Origin: Nageia nagi
Taxonomy: Eukaryota > Pinophyta
DNA length: 64,000 nt
Reading direction: 5' to 3'
Assembly (NCBI GenBank): GCA_050084985.1
Contig: JBITNC010000001.1
Span: 127,782,001 to 127,846,000 of the forward strand
The notes beneath the pieces were generated by a model. The model searched no databases and was not told where the DNA came from. It saw nothing but the letters and a program-made list of their open reading frames with translations. The position numbers were made by a program, and so were the translations under genes. Positions 1 through 10,834 of this stretch are shown here, one piece after another; position 1 is the stretch's first letter, and each line of letters opens with the position of its first letter.

Positions 1-2134
1 CAATTTACGATTCCTTACACTCTTCAACAAAATGGTGTTGTCGAAAGAAAAAATAGAATAATTATAGAAATGGCTAAATGCATGTTGAGTAATTTTCCTA
101 ATTTCTTGTGAGATGAAGTAATAAGCACTACTATTTATGCTTTGAATAGGTGTCCCACAAAAGTTATTTAGGGTAAAACTCCTTTTGAAGCATAGTCAAA
201 AAGAAAACCTAACATTTCTCACCTTAGGGTGTTTAGTTGTGAAGTATTCTCCTACATTATTTCTAAGAAAATAAAAAAGTTAAACTAAAAAATACATCTT
301 TATGGGTTATGATAGTCAACATAGAGGTTACAAGCTCTACTTTCCATCCTACAAAGCTATGTTTGTTTCAAGAGATGTAAAGTTTAATGAACTTCTTAAA
401 GAATCTACTTCTAATGAGGATGTTGATGATCCAGAGGACTCTTTAGTTTCACCTAACTGGTTAGATATTGATCTAAATAAGTCACTTTAGGAATAAAATT
501 CTCCAACATAAATGGTAACAAGGAGCATGACCTTGAACAAATCTTTATTTTCCAAGATTGACAACAAGCATGAGCCCTCAACGTTCAAAGAAGCTTCTAA
601 GCATAAGTGTTGGATTGAAGCCATGAAAGTGGAGTATGAGGTGCTTATGAAAAATGAAACTTAGGATTTGGCTTCTTATCCCAATGAGAATAATGTGATT
701 CATAATAAGTGGATCTACAAGGTCAAGTTCAATTCAATTAAAGATATTGAAAATACAAGGCAAGGTTAGTAGCCAAAGGTTTTACTCAAAAATACGATGT
801 AGATTATGAAGAAACCTTTGCTCCTATGGTAAAGATGCTTACTATGAAAATTATTCTTACTCTTTATGTAGCTCAAGGATGGAAAGTTTTTCAACTTGAT
901 ATCAAGAGTGCATTTCTTAATAGTGACTTAGATGTGAAAATCTTCATGAATCAACCAAAAGGGTTTATTATGAAAGGCAAAGAATCCTTTGTGTACAAGA
1001 TAAAGAAGTCATTGTATGGACTTAAGTAAGCATCTAGAGCATGGTACAAGAAAATTTTAGGGTATTTTTTAGAGATTAGTTTCTCCAAGTGTTCTTTTTA
1101 CTTTGATCTATATGTACTCAATCAAAAAAAATATGGTATTAATTCTTCTTTAAGTGGATGATCTTTTGATTATTAGGGACAATGATGAAATCATTCAAGA
1201 GTGCATATCCAAACTTAAGGTAACATTTGAAATGATTGATCTTGGTCTTTTGCACTACTATCTTAGAATGTAAATGTATCAATACAAGGATTGTACTTAT
1301 TTCAATCAATCTAAGTATATATCAGACATCTTGCAAAAGTTTGAAATGGAAGAGTGTAGATATGTTGCAATCCCAATTTCTCCTGGAATCACTATTTCTC
1401 TAAGCTCTAACTCTCAGTTAGTTGATGCTACAGCTTATAGGTAATTAATTGGTAGTCTTTTGTAGTTGACTATATCTAGGCTAGATATTACCTTTACAGT
1501 GAATCTGATGGCATGATTCATGTAGAAACCATATGTTGAGTACCTTAATATTATTTTACAAATCTTGAGGTATGTTTCAGAGACTAAGGATCTTGCTCTC
1601 AAGTATTCTAAGTTTCCCTCATTTGTTCTCTCTGAATTATCAGATTCTAACTATGGAAGAGATAGAGATGATAGAAAATCAACCTTTACATATGTGTTTA
1701 GCATTGGTTTAGGTGCTATCTCTTGGGCTTCCAATAAGTAGCTTATTATTTTTCTTTCCACCATAAAAGTTGAATACTGTGCCATGTCTATTACAACCTA
1801 GGAAGCTATTTGGTTAAGGTATCTTCTGAAATAAATTAGGTATGAGCAAAGTGGCTCATCTTTGATTTTTTTAGATAATCAATTGGCTATTTCTTTGGCT
1901 AAGAATTTTGTGTTTCCTTATAGAACAAAACATATGGAAATCCATGCTCATTTTATTAGAGAGAAGGTTATTGATGGCATCATACACCTAGAGTATTATC
2001 CATCCACCTTGAACTCCATTGATTTGTTCACCAAACCACTTCCAAAAGTTCAATTTTGTAAGCTTAGAGATGCTATTAGGTTGGTAAAGTTCCCTCAAGG
2101 GGAAGTGAAATGCATTAATGTGAAGGTTATGTAA
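1..2134 (+). pseudogene. Cop-1: decayed Ty1/copia pol (integrase end, RT, RNase H)
   Basis: This is the 3' half of a copia polyprotein that enters from the left edge. At 25-60 the frame reads the integrase end around the catalytic Glu (QQNGVVERK, Glu kept). The linker and GYDSQHRGYKLY block follow at 302-490, then the reverse transcriptase (KSAFLN near 905-925, then VDDLLI near 1155 with the Tyr of YVDD now a TAA). RNase H runs from about 1640 to 2090 and includes DLFTKPL. Many in-frame TAA, TAG and TGA codons and several frameshifts break it; many stops sit where related copies have Gln or Trp. Cop-3 (12620-14720) is the closest full-length comparison in the window. It cannot encode active enzymes. 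Family assignment is firm; exact domain edges are approximate. Confidence 0.93.
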
Positions 2135-2596
2135 TAATCTTTTATGTAAGTTCACTAATACTTAAGGGTATCATTTGATACCTTAAGTATTTAAGTGAAT
2201 ATAATAATATAACTTATCCTACACTCCATTTCATGAGCATGCACCTTGGGTAAAAGGATGTGCATGTCATGCTTTTGTATATTGGATAAAAGAGTGATCC
2301 AAAGAGGAATTTTGGCTTATAAATAGAAGGCTCCTTTTTTGTGATCATATACCAATTTATGGAGTAAATTTATGCTACAAGATAGTGTTTAGAAGATGAG
2401 ATTAGGATAATTATAAGAGATTCATATTAGTGAATGAAGTGATATCTACTTAGTGGATGTACTCCTAGTTGGAAGAACCACTTACATCTTGTGTTATCTT
2501 TATGATATTACTTTGTGAGTTTGTTATATGTGAATTGTGAACTTTCATGTGATCTCAAAAGTTTAAATTTATTTAATTTATACTTCAATTCTTTCA
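2106..2596 (+). repeat. Cop-1 3' LTR
   Basis: The LTR starts with TG right after a polypurine run (aaggggaag, 2097-2105) and ends CA at 2596, where Cop-2 LTR sequence begins abruptly. It shares the family layout: an AT-rich start with paired motifs cttaagg/ccttaag, a TATA-like box (cttataaatag, near 2316), and a tail containing the 'gtggatgtactcc..gaaccac' block. As in Cop-5, the boundary lies at the pol-proximal polypurine tract rather than at a distal one. The 5' LTR is outside the window, so length and start are inferred. Confidence 0.72.
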
Positions 2597-2894
2597 CTAA
2601 GATCTTCTTATTCTCAAGAATCTCTCTTATAAAATCTCGTCTCTCTCACACTCTTTACCTATAGCAAAGCTTACATGATAATTGTGTAACTAGAGAAGGG
2701 GAGGGTTCTTCTCTTTTTATAAGAAGAAACCCACTCTATAATTAATCTATTTTCTATTTTTAATCTCATACCTATTTTTTTATCCTTCTATTTTTATTCT
2801 CTTAATACTTTAAGGTATCTAATTATACTTAAAATATTAAGTGAATTTATATTAAGAAAAAATATTTCACAATATTACATTACAAATTCTAACA
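2597..2894 (-). repeat. Cop-2 3' LTR (truncated)
   Basis: On the minus strand it begins TGTTAGAATTTGTAATG at 2894, directly after a polypurine tract (cattaagagggag, plus strand 2895-2907). It matches 18454 down to about 18155 over its whole length. Its last part is missing because Cop-1 ends at 2596. Confidence 0.88.
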
Positions 2895-3560
2895 CTCCCT
2901 CTTAATGTAATATTGAGATAGAACATAGAGAGGAGAAGAAAGATAGAGTAAGAGAGAGTTCTCTTCTAAAAAGATTCAAATAGAGATTAGAACTTTTACA
3001 TCATTAAAAAATAAGTAAGATCTTATTTTGAGACTCATTACAATACCATTTGACAAAATAGTTTACAATATAATCATTAACCATAATTGGTTTCATTGTA
3101 AGTGTAGTTGATCAACTCTAAGTTGACATGTGAGCCTCCATGAGCCTACCCACCTAAAGTAAGTAACCTACATTCTCAAGAATAAAACCTACAAGCTACA
3201 AGTAGCTAATAAATAAGATCAATTAGATGCATCATATAAACATTCATACCAACCATAATATAAATGAATTAAGTAATGCCATCTATAAACTAATCAATGA
3301 TGCACTATAAGTCATCACGAAGATGCTAAACCAATACTCATAGTCATCTGTTGTATATTAAAAATATATTTTGATCAATAATAAAAAAAGATATGCATAT
3401 ATGAGTTACTCACATATGGATAACCAAACAATGCCAAAAATACATATTGATTTCTCACATAGTGATAACAAAAAATAAAATGTACCATGAGTTTCTCACA
3501 CAAAGCAAACTAACCATGAAGGTGTATATTTAGATCAACAAGAATTCAACATTTACTTCT
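2895..3560 (-). other. Cop-2 3' UTR between pol and 3' LTR
   Basis: There is no coding frame here. The segment is homologous, in reverse, to the 3' UTRs of Cop-3 (14728-15641) and Cop-4 (26351-27055). It includes the 'gcatcttcgtgatgacttat' block, the 'gctcatggaggctcacatgt' block and one copy of the 'ggttagtttgct' unit that is amplified in Cop-3. Confidence 0.75.
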
Positions 3561-6509
3561 TTTTTTAGGGCAACATCACCAACCCAATATACTCCCTACA
3601 CTTATAGAACTAAACTTTAGAAAGGGATTTGGTGAACAAATCAATAGAATTTAAGATTGATAGACAATACTACAAGCGTAGAAGACCATCCAGAACCTTC
3701 TCTCTAATGAAATGGGCTTAAATTTCTACATGCTTTATTTTTTGATTAAAAATAGAATTCTTTGCCAAAGAAATAGTTGATTGATTATCTAAAGAAATAT
3801 GATATGGATGAACTTGCTCATACCTAATTTCTTGCAAAATATGCCTCAACCAAATGGCTTCCTAAGTTGCAATATACATTACATGATATTCAACCTTAGT
3901 GGTGGATAAAGCAATAGTAGGTTGCTTCTTAGATGGTGAAGAGATAGCATCTAAACCAATGCTAAACACATAAGCAAAAGTTAATTTTTTATCATCTCTA
4001 TCTCTCCTATAGTTAGAATTTGAAAATCTTGAGAGAACAAACAAGGGCAACTTGTCATACAAGAGAGCAAGATCCTTAGTGCCTGCAACATACCTCAAAA
4101 TTTGCTTTACTGGATTGAAGTACTCAACATACAGTGTTTGCATAAAGTGAACCATCAAATTCATAGTAAGGGAAATATCTAGTTTCAAGATAATCAAATA
4201 AAGAAGACTACCAATTAGTTGCCTATAAGCTGTAGCATCTACCAATTAAGAGTTGGAGCTAAGAGACAAAGTGATTCCATGAGATATTAGGATTGCAACA
4301 TGCTTTCACTCTTCCATTTCAAATTTTTACAAGATATCTAAGATATACTTGGATTGAATAAGGTAAGTACAATCTTTATATTGGTATACTTGCATATCAA
4401 AGTAGTGGTGAAATAAACTTAGATCAATCATTTCAAAAGTTGCACTAAGTTTGGATATGCAATCTTGTATGAGGATCATATTATGCTTTGTAATCAATAG
4501 ATCATCCACATAGAGAAGAATCAAGATCAAGTCTTATCCTTGGTTGAGCACATAAAGATCTAAGTCAGAGAAGCATTTAGAAAACCCAATGTCTTCAAAG
4601 TATCATGAAATTTTTTTATACCAAGCCCTAGGTGCTTGCTTAAATCCATACAAAGATTTCTTTAACTTGCACACAAAATATTCTTTTTTTTTCACAACAA
4701 ACCTTTCTAGTTGGCTCATATAGATTTTCACATCTAGGTCACCATTGAGAAAAGCACTCTTGACATCAAGTTGTAAAATTTTCTATCCCTAAGCTACTGA
4801 AAGAGTAAAGATTACCCTAACACTAGGCATATTTTTCACTAGAGCAAAGGTTTTCTCATAATCAACTCCACATTTTTGAATGAAACCCTTAGCTACTAAC
4901 TTTGCTTTGTATATATTAATCTCCCTGACTAAATTGTATTTGACCTTATAAATATATTTTTTACCAATTATATTTCATTCATTAGGATAAAGAATCAAAT
5001 TCCAAGTTTGATTCTTCATTAGAGCCTCATACTCCATATTCATTGTATTCATCCAACACTCATACTTTGAAGCTTCTTTGTAGGATGAGGGCTCATTATT
5101 GCTATCAATTTTGGTAAATAAAGATTTATTAATAGTCATACTCCTTGTTATCATTTGTGTTAGAGAGTTTTGTTTCTTAGGTGAAAAATTCACACTAACA
5201 TCCAACCATTTGGGAGCTACAAAAGAATCATCACCCTCATTAAGGTTCTCATAAGAAGCAAACTCTTCAAGTAGTTGATTGAACTTTATATCCCTTAACA
5301 CAAAGATTACTCTTGAGGAAGGTTGGAATAGCTTGTAGCCTCTGTGTTGATTTTTATAGCCCATAAAGATCCACTTTTTGGATCTCTTATCTAGCTTCTT
5401 TCTTTTCTCAGGAATAACAAAGGCATAAGCATCACAACCAAAGACCCTAAAGTGAGAGATGTTAGGTTTCTTTCATGTCTATGCCTCATACGAAGTTTTA
5501 CTTTCAACTACTTTAATAGGACACCTATTTAAGATGTAATTATAGTATTTATAGTTTTATCCTATAAGAAACTAGGAAGATCCTCCAACATACATCTTGC
5601 TATTTTTTGAATGATTCTATTCTTCCTTTTGGCTACACCATTCTGCTGAGGAGTGTAAGAGATAGTAAACTACCTCTTGATTCCATACCTGATACAAAAA
5701 TCATTGAATTCATTGCTATTATACTTACCCCTATTATCAAATCTTAATATCTTAATTTTGAATCCAGACTAATTTTATATCAAAAATTTGAAATCTTTGA
5801 ACCTATCAAAGGTTTGAACCTTATGCTCTAGAAGATAACCAAATGTTATCCTAATAAAGCCATCAATAAAGGTCAAGACATAAGATGCTCTCCCAAGCAA
5901 CTTAGTTGAAAATAGATCTATCAAATTTGTATGCACAAGTTGAAGAGGTTGAGTTCCTCTAGTTATTTTATCTTTTAAAAAAATTTGTTGATTCATTTTA
6001 CCTAGAATATGCTTCTCATAAAGACCAATTATAGGTGATATTCTAGGCAAACCTTCAACAAGTTCATGGTCTTTCATAACTTGAATGTTCTTATCATTTA
6101 GGTGTACTAATCAATAGTGCCAAAGATTGCCTCTAGAGAAAACATTAGTTGCAAGACACATCTTTGTTAAAGATTGATCCACAATGTAAAGGTCATCTTA
6201 CACTAAACCTTTCTAAAGTGGTAAGACCATTTTTCATGCATCAAGAGTGTGAGTTAAACTCAAATGGATAACCTTTGTTTGCAACCTCAATTATGAAAAG
6301 AAAATTCATAGTGAGTTTAGGCACATAAAGCATATTCTCAAGAATCTTTCCTTGTATCAACACACTCCCAATACCTTGAACTTTAAGGACTAAATTATCA
6401 CCTATCAAAATTGCATCTTTTTTATACTTATGAAAGTTTTTAAATTTATCCTTTTCAAAAATACATGTGATTAGTGCATCTAGAATTAGTAATATAATTA
6501 TTTAACAAA
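3561..6509 (-). pseudogene. Cop-2: decayed copia protease-integrase-RT-RNase H
   Basis: On the minus strand from 6509: a protease active-site remnant reading NSRCTNHM near 6486-6464 (canonical copia DSG-type), then GAG-pre-integrase and integrase (6077-5640, with QLVHTNLIDLF holding the position of the first catalytic Asp, now Asn). The GYKNQHRGYKLF block and linker lie at 5364-4975. The reverse transcriptase has an intact YVDD at about 4510 (ILILLYVDDLLIT). RNase H runs 4245-3600. Stops and frameshifts split it into fragments of at most 129 residues. Its value is comparative: it keeps several Gln codons that are stops in Cop-3. Confidence 0.92.
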
Positions 6510-7435
6510 GTGTGAGACTTGGAGTAAAAAGTAGCAACATAAGAAGAATTCTTGTTCTTATTCTTATTATTAGATTTGTTTGCTTTTTTAGATTCTTTTT
6601 CACCTTACTCTTTCTTTTTCTTGAAGCAATCAACTTCCATATGACCATATATGTTACAAAAATTATAATTTTTATCAAATTTCAATTTGGTTTTCTTTAA
6701 CTTATCATGATCATAATTTTTCTTATTTTCACCTTTCTTAAAGTTCTTCTTAGGATCATAATAACCCTTCTTTTGGTTATGTTTCTTCTTTTTTAAGTGA
6801 GTCTTCATTGGACCAAATGCCACATATTTCTCCTCAGGATTGGTGATCAACACTTTATTGTTACATGTTTCCTCATGTTTTAAGAGAAGCTTTGATAAAA
6901 ATTTTAAGGAGAACACTTCATTTTCATCATCAAATCTAGTTTCAATAATAATCATACACTAATTGAACTTAGCAAAAAAGCTTTGAAGGATGATGAAATT
7001 CAAAAACTCATCATTGATCCAATTGTAACCATATCCCACAAGCTGGGTTCTAAAGTTAACAACTTTATTCAGATATATAGCCATACTTTTATTTTCCTTT
7101 TAACATGATTGAAGCAACTTCTAAAGAATGATGAACCTCTTAGAAAACTTAGTACCAAGGTAGATACTTTTTAGTTTATCCCAAGCTTCCTTTGTAGTAT
7201 TTGAAGAAGATATCGTGAGGAGGATCTCATCTGAAACTACACAAAAGATCATAGAAGTTGTCAAATCATTTTTCATATTATAAGTTTCAAGTTTCTTCTC
7301 ACCTAGTGGAGCAACTTAGTTTTCATTGATAATTATTCAAAGTTTTCATTCTTGAATTTTTGCCTTCATCTTAGGTTCCCAAATACCATAGTTGGAACCA
7401 TCCAAGATATGCTTGGATGCAAAGGAGTCTTTCAT
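6510..7435 (-). pseudogene. Cop-2: decayed copia gag
   Basis: The start codon at 7435 opens MKDSFASKHILDG, matching the Cop-3 gag start region. The frame follows the UBN2-type copia gag with recognisable SSSNTTKEAWDKLKSIYLG and LLQSC segments, then a readable 116-residue stretch (6955-6605) ending in a zinc knuckle. In that knuckle the first Cys is Tyr (YNFCNIYGHMEVDC), the same change as in Cop-3. A lysine-rich linker precedes the knuckle. Several in-frame stops disable it. Confidence 0.9.
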
Positions 7436-7571
7436 TACTATAAGATAATATGAAGGATAAATAATGTAAGCATACATGTGAATTTAAAAAAATTATTAAT
7501 CATACAAATACATGTTTGAACTAATCAAAAAATCAAATGCTTAAATTGTTTAACAAGAATTAAAATCATAC

Positions 7572-8069
7572 TGTTAGAATTTGTAATAAAATATTGTGAA
7601 TATCTAAACTCCTTGTAAATTCAATTAATCACTTAAAGGATATGTAGATACCTTAAGGAATTAATTGAATTCTTTATTATGTGTGGACTTTGACCTTACC
7701 ATGGGGTTAGTTGGTAGGTTAAAGTTGGGTCATACATTTATTGTAACCCTAACCTTACCCTTGGGTTAAAAGGAGGTTAGGGAGGTGCTCTCAAGCTATA
7801 AATAGAGGGCCTCTCCTCTTGTAACATATCTAAGATTTGGAGTAAGATTACTCTACTAGTTTGTGTAGGAGAGGAAAAGAATTGTAGTAAGAGGTGCATA
7901 GATTGAGAATAGAGAACTAGTTGTGGATGTACTCCCAAGGAGGGAGGAACCACATTATATTTATGTTATCTTATGTGAATGGTGTTAGTAGCTTATTAGA
8001 TGTTGAATGATGAATGATTGAGTTTCCTAGTCTTGGACCTTAAGAATTAGAGTAGGTCTAATTCCTTCA
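7572..8069 (+). repeat. Cop-3 5' LTR
   Basis: It runs from TGTTAGAATTTG to CTAATTCCTTCA, 498 bp, with canonical TG..CA ends. It is collinear with 15651-16148 without visible indels. It contains a TATA-like box and the family block 'gtggatgtactccca..gaaccac'. Confidence 0.97.
7796..7805 (+). promoter_or_regulatory. TATA-like box in Cop-3 5' LTR
   Basis: CTATAAATAG lies about 225 bp into the LTR and is repeated at 15875-15884 in the 3' LTR. It is the best candidate core promoter for the element transcript. Related boxes occur in the LTRs of Cop-1 and Cop-4. Function is inferred from sequence only. Confidence 0.6.
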
Positions 8070-8071
8070 AT

Positions 8072-8083
8072 TGGTATCAGAGC
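8072..8083 (+). promoter_or_regulatory. Cop-3 primer binding site (tRNA-Met type)
   Basis: TGGTATCAGAGC lies two bases after the LTR end. This is the usual plant copia site, complementary to the 3' end of initiator tRNA-Met. The first 21-bp repeat unit starts at its last base. Confidence 0.92.
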
Positions 8084-8187
8084 TTGGTGTGAAAGCTCTT
8101 ATTCTTGGTGTGAAATCTCTTCTTCTTGGTGTGAAAGCTCTTCTTCTTGGTGTGGAAGCTCTTCTTCTTGGTGTGGAAGCTCTTCTT
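8083..8187 (+). repeat. 21-bp tandem repeat next to the primer site
   Basis: There are five head-to-tail units of CTTGGTGTGAAAGCTCTTCTT, with a few A/G or C/T differences among them. The first unit overlaps the end of the primer site. Such an array is absent from the leaders of Cop-2, Cop-4 and Cop-5. Confidence 0.9.
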
Positions 8188-8738
8188 CAACATTTTGTGA
8201 TCTTTCTACTTCCTCATCTTACACTCCATTAGTGAGGTAAAACTAAGAAAAGGTATAAATTTCCTCCTCATTTGGTTATCTTATGGATTATTGCATTAGA
8301 TACTAACATATTTTGTGAGATATTGGAGCTTATTTTTTGCAAAATATGATCAAAATGGCAATGCAAGCATTTTTTATACTAACCTCTTATGTTAGTAGCA
8401 TTTTTTTTACAAAATGCTTAATACATGATATACCTTTTAAGAGGATACTATGTAATGCAAATATTTTTACTAACATTTTGCTTGTTAGTAGCATTGATTA
8501 ATAACTCTATTACAAGCATTGCCAAGGTGTAATATTTACATAAACTTTATCTTTTCTCTAATTTTTTGCAAAAATTTTAATGCAAATAGAGGGAAATAAT
8601 TTTTAGAGGTAATTTATTTAAAGAAAATATGGGGGAAATTTTTTAAAGATGTAATTTATTAAAAAAAAAGGAGAAAATGCAATGATTATGTTAGTTCAAA
8701 TTTAAAAGGGCAAAATAAAAATTTCAAAGGTTTGGTGA
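8188..8738 (+). other. Cop-3 leader, first part
   Basis: This is AT-rich non-coding sequence with diffuse similarity to the leader start of Cop-4 (20640-20900), for example the 'ttttttgcaaaat' and 'gttagta' motifs. No coding frame is supported. Confidence 0.6.
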
Positions 8739-9013
8739 GTAAACAATAATGGCAGAAACATAGGGAAGGCACGTGAATTGTTTGACAAGATGCATGATGC
8801 AATGCGATCATGATTTCAGGGACAACATTATCCAAGAATATACAATTCATTGCTACAGAAAGGATGCCCATAACCCTTTGACCTGACGATAACTTGGGAA
8901 CCAACTTGAACAACATAACCTATGTTTATGTTTCATTTGCTTGTAGCCATGCATACAGAGTTTTATGGACTGCAATGATCATAGGATATGCACAAAATGG
9001 ATACATTGAAAGG
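8739..9013 (+). pseudogene. Captured PPR-protein gene fragment in Cop-3 leader
   Basis: In plus frame, 8766-8796 reads KARELFDKMHD, and 8912-9013 reads an uninterrupted stretch that includes FACSHAY followed by WTAMIIGYAQNGYIE. Phrases of the form ARELFDKM, SACSHAG and WTAMIAGYAQNG are hallmarks of plant PLS-class pentatricopeptide repeat (PPR) proteins, which bind organelle RNA. Between the two readable parts lie stops (for example TGA at 8811) and indels, so this is a broken piece of two or three repeats. It is not part of normal copia structure and is not seen in the other leaders of this family, so it looks like host sequence picked up by Cop-3 or an ancestor. A chance match is unlikely given three separate phrases in the right orientation and spacing range. 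Confidence 0.75.
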
Positions 9014-9027
9014 GATAGCAACCCTTC

Positions 9028-9417
9028 ATGATCCCGCTCCTACTCCCGCTCCCTTACCACTCCATCCTGGCATGCCGCTCATCAATGCCAGAATCTGATG
9101 CCCTCGCAGTGCTCTCCAAGGCCATGGTCTTCTTGTTGCATGTGTGCTCCTCCTCTCAGTCGCCAGCCCTGTTTACACCCTCATGGCTATCCATGCCTCC
9201 CTCGCCAGCTCACTTGAACTACACCTTCTCCCTCCTCTCTCAATCACTAGCCCCGTTCAGACCCCCATGGCTATCCACGCCTCCCTTGCCAGCTCGCTTG
9301 GACTACACCTTCTCCCTCCTTTCTCACCATCAAGTCTTCTTCTACACATGGCCACCATCACCTCCATTGCTAACCTTGGACTCCCTCCATTGGTTGTCTT
9401 CTAGTGCCTCCATGTAG
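9028..9417 (+). CDS. C-rich open frame with an 84-bp internal duplication (origin unknown)
   Basis: A 129-residue frame opens inside the captured segment of the Cop-3 leader. It is far richer in C than its surroundings. Residues about 46-101 are two 28-residue units (for example SWLSMPPSPAHLNYTFSLLS and its variant), encoded by an 84-bp tandem duplication at about 9160-9327. A second plus frame (9144-9404) is also open across the same repeat, so the true frame is unclear. I do not recognise the protein; there is no clear signal peptide, membrane segment or known motif. It could be part of a host gene captured together with the PPR fragment, a UTR, or non-coding. Expression is not shown. Confidence 0.3.
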   Translation: MIPLLLPLPYHSILACRSSMPESDALAVLSKAMVFLLHVCSSSQSPALFTPSWLSMPPSPAHLNYTFSLLSQSLAPFRPPWLSTPPLPARLDYTFSLLSHHQVFFYTWPPSPPLLTLDSLHWLSSSASM

Positions 9418-9419
9418 GT

Positions 9420-10834
9420 CATCCTGCTTCCCACGGTCAAGTGTGATGGCTACCCAACCTTTTGCATGTCTTCTTTGTCATTTAATGCACTTAGAAGCAT
9501 TAAGTTCTTGTTGACCACTTGCAAATATGCACTTCCAAAAGCAAACGTATACTTCTTAGGCATTTAATATTTTACAAGTCAATTGCTCCCATTAAATGCA
9601 CTTAAGAGTACTTAGAATATTTCTAATATTGCATTTTTAAATTACTAAGGTGCACATGCAATTTCTAGAATGTCAATCTCTTAGCATTTTTTCACTAAGT
9701 ATGGTAATTTACTTAGGCAAAATATTTTTTTTAGTAAAAATTTACTAAGGTAATCTAAGTATGCTATTTTTTTAAGTAAACAAGAGAAATTTTTTACTTA
9801 AAATGCATACTTAAAAGATAATTTTTGGCATACAAGTTTTTAGGGATAAAACTTTAAGTGAAAAGGGGGGAATTTGTATAATTTTTACTTAAAACTTTAT
9901 CTAGATCTTGCATGCTAAATTTGTAATGCATACCTCTTAATCTTGTTTGAGGAACAAAGCATGCTTAGTACTTAAAATTTTAAGTTAAATAATGCATGAT
10001 GCATGTTTATTACTTAATTTTTAAGTTATGGAATAATGCATGTTATGGATTAATGCTAAGTAGGACTTAGCCTTTTTTTTTAAATTCATTAAAGTGTTTG
10101 AATGAATTTATGAAATTGAGCAAAGTATGCAAAATATAAAATGTCCTTTAGGGGTTAGTACAAAACCCATTGGACACTTATATTTCAAGTTCATGTGGAT
10201 GATGTATTACTTTACTTTATATTTTTTCATATTTGCTTTATACTTGCAAAACACAAAATATTGAAAGTAACCCCTAAAATGAACACATCCGCATGTACTT
10301 TTCCACAACATGACTTGTTTGGGGAGCCACGAGGGGAGGATAGGGTAGATTGGAGCCCTTTTAGTCCGAAGAGCCAAGTGGTGGTAAGTCCATCTTAATT
10401 ACCCCTAAGACCTTTGTTGGATTGGACATAACTCTATTAGGTGGACAGGCATGTGTGTAGTGATACCACATGTCCGCACATCCATTCAGGGATTATCCTG
10501 ATAACCTAGGAAGAAAACTGAAAACCCTAAATAAGATAATTAAAATGGTCGGTCCAAGATACATCGGATCCATAGAAAATAGTTGGTACTTCTCCTTGTG
10601 AGAGTATATTACTAACCAAGGTGAACTAGTTGAGGACTGGTAGTACCTGGGCTCCACCTTGCGGGCATCCAGGTGAAGGCCTAATTCTATACAAGAAAAC
10701 AACCCCAACTTTATCCTCTACGGTTCTTGGTTATAAGTTTGCACATTTAGGACATGTTTACTTATCAATGTTTGATTTGTATAGATTGTAAATTGTAAAA
10801 ATTTATTCATTCTTGCTTATTTGCTTTTGTAGCA
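9420..10834 (+). other. Cop-3 leader, second part
   Basis: This is non-coding and AT-rich to about 10130. From 10140 to 10720 it matches leader blocks of Cop-2, Cop-4 and Cop-5. One block is 'aggggttagtacaaaaccca' at about 10150, another is the inverted repeat at 10450-10472, and a third is the 'tacttctccttgtgagagta' block near 10588. Gag starts about 100 bp after the conserved part. The short open frames here are not conserved between copies. Confidence 0.7.
10450..10472 (+). promoter_or_regulatory. Conserved leader inverted repeat (CATGTG..CACATG)
   Basis: CATGTG and CACATG flank an 11-nt loop (tgtagtgatac). The same element occurs at 16411-16432 (Cop-2, reverse), 22288-22310 (Cop-4) and about 34415-34437 (Cop-5, reverse; one arm weaker). 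It may be an RNA hairpin used for packaging or dimerisation of the genomic RNA; that role is inference. Confidence 0.55.

Noticed and set aside
2140-2894. A single long hybrid LTR
   Set aside because: The left part is plus-strand Cop-1 LTR ending in CA at 2596 and the right part is minus-strand Cop-2 LTR; they are two elements meeting at an insertion point.
6512-6700. Plus-strand frames opposite the minus-strand gag genes (also 33015-33475)
   Set aside because: They are antisense readings of lysine-rich gag codons, which give Phe/Leu/Ile on the other strand.
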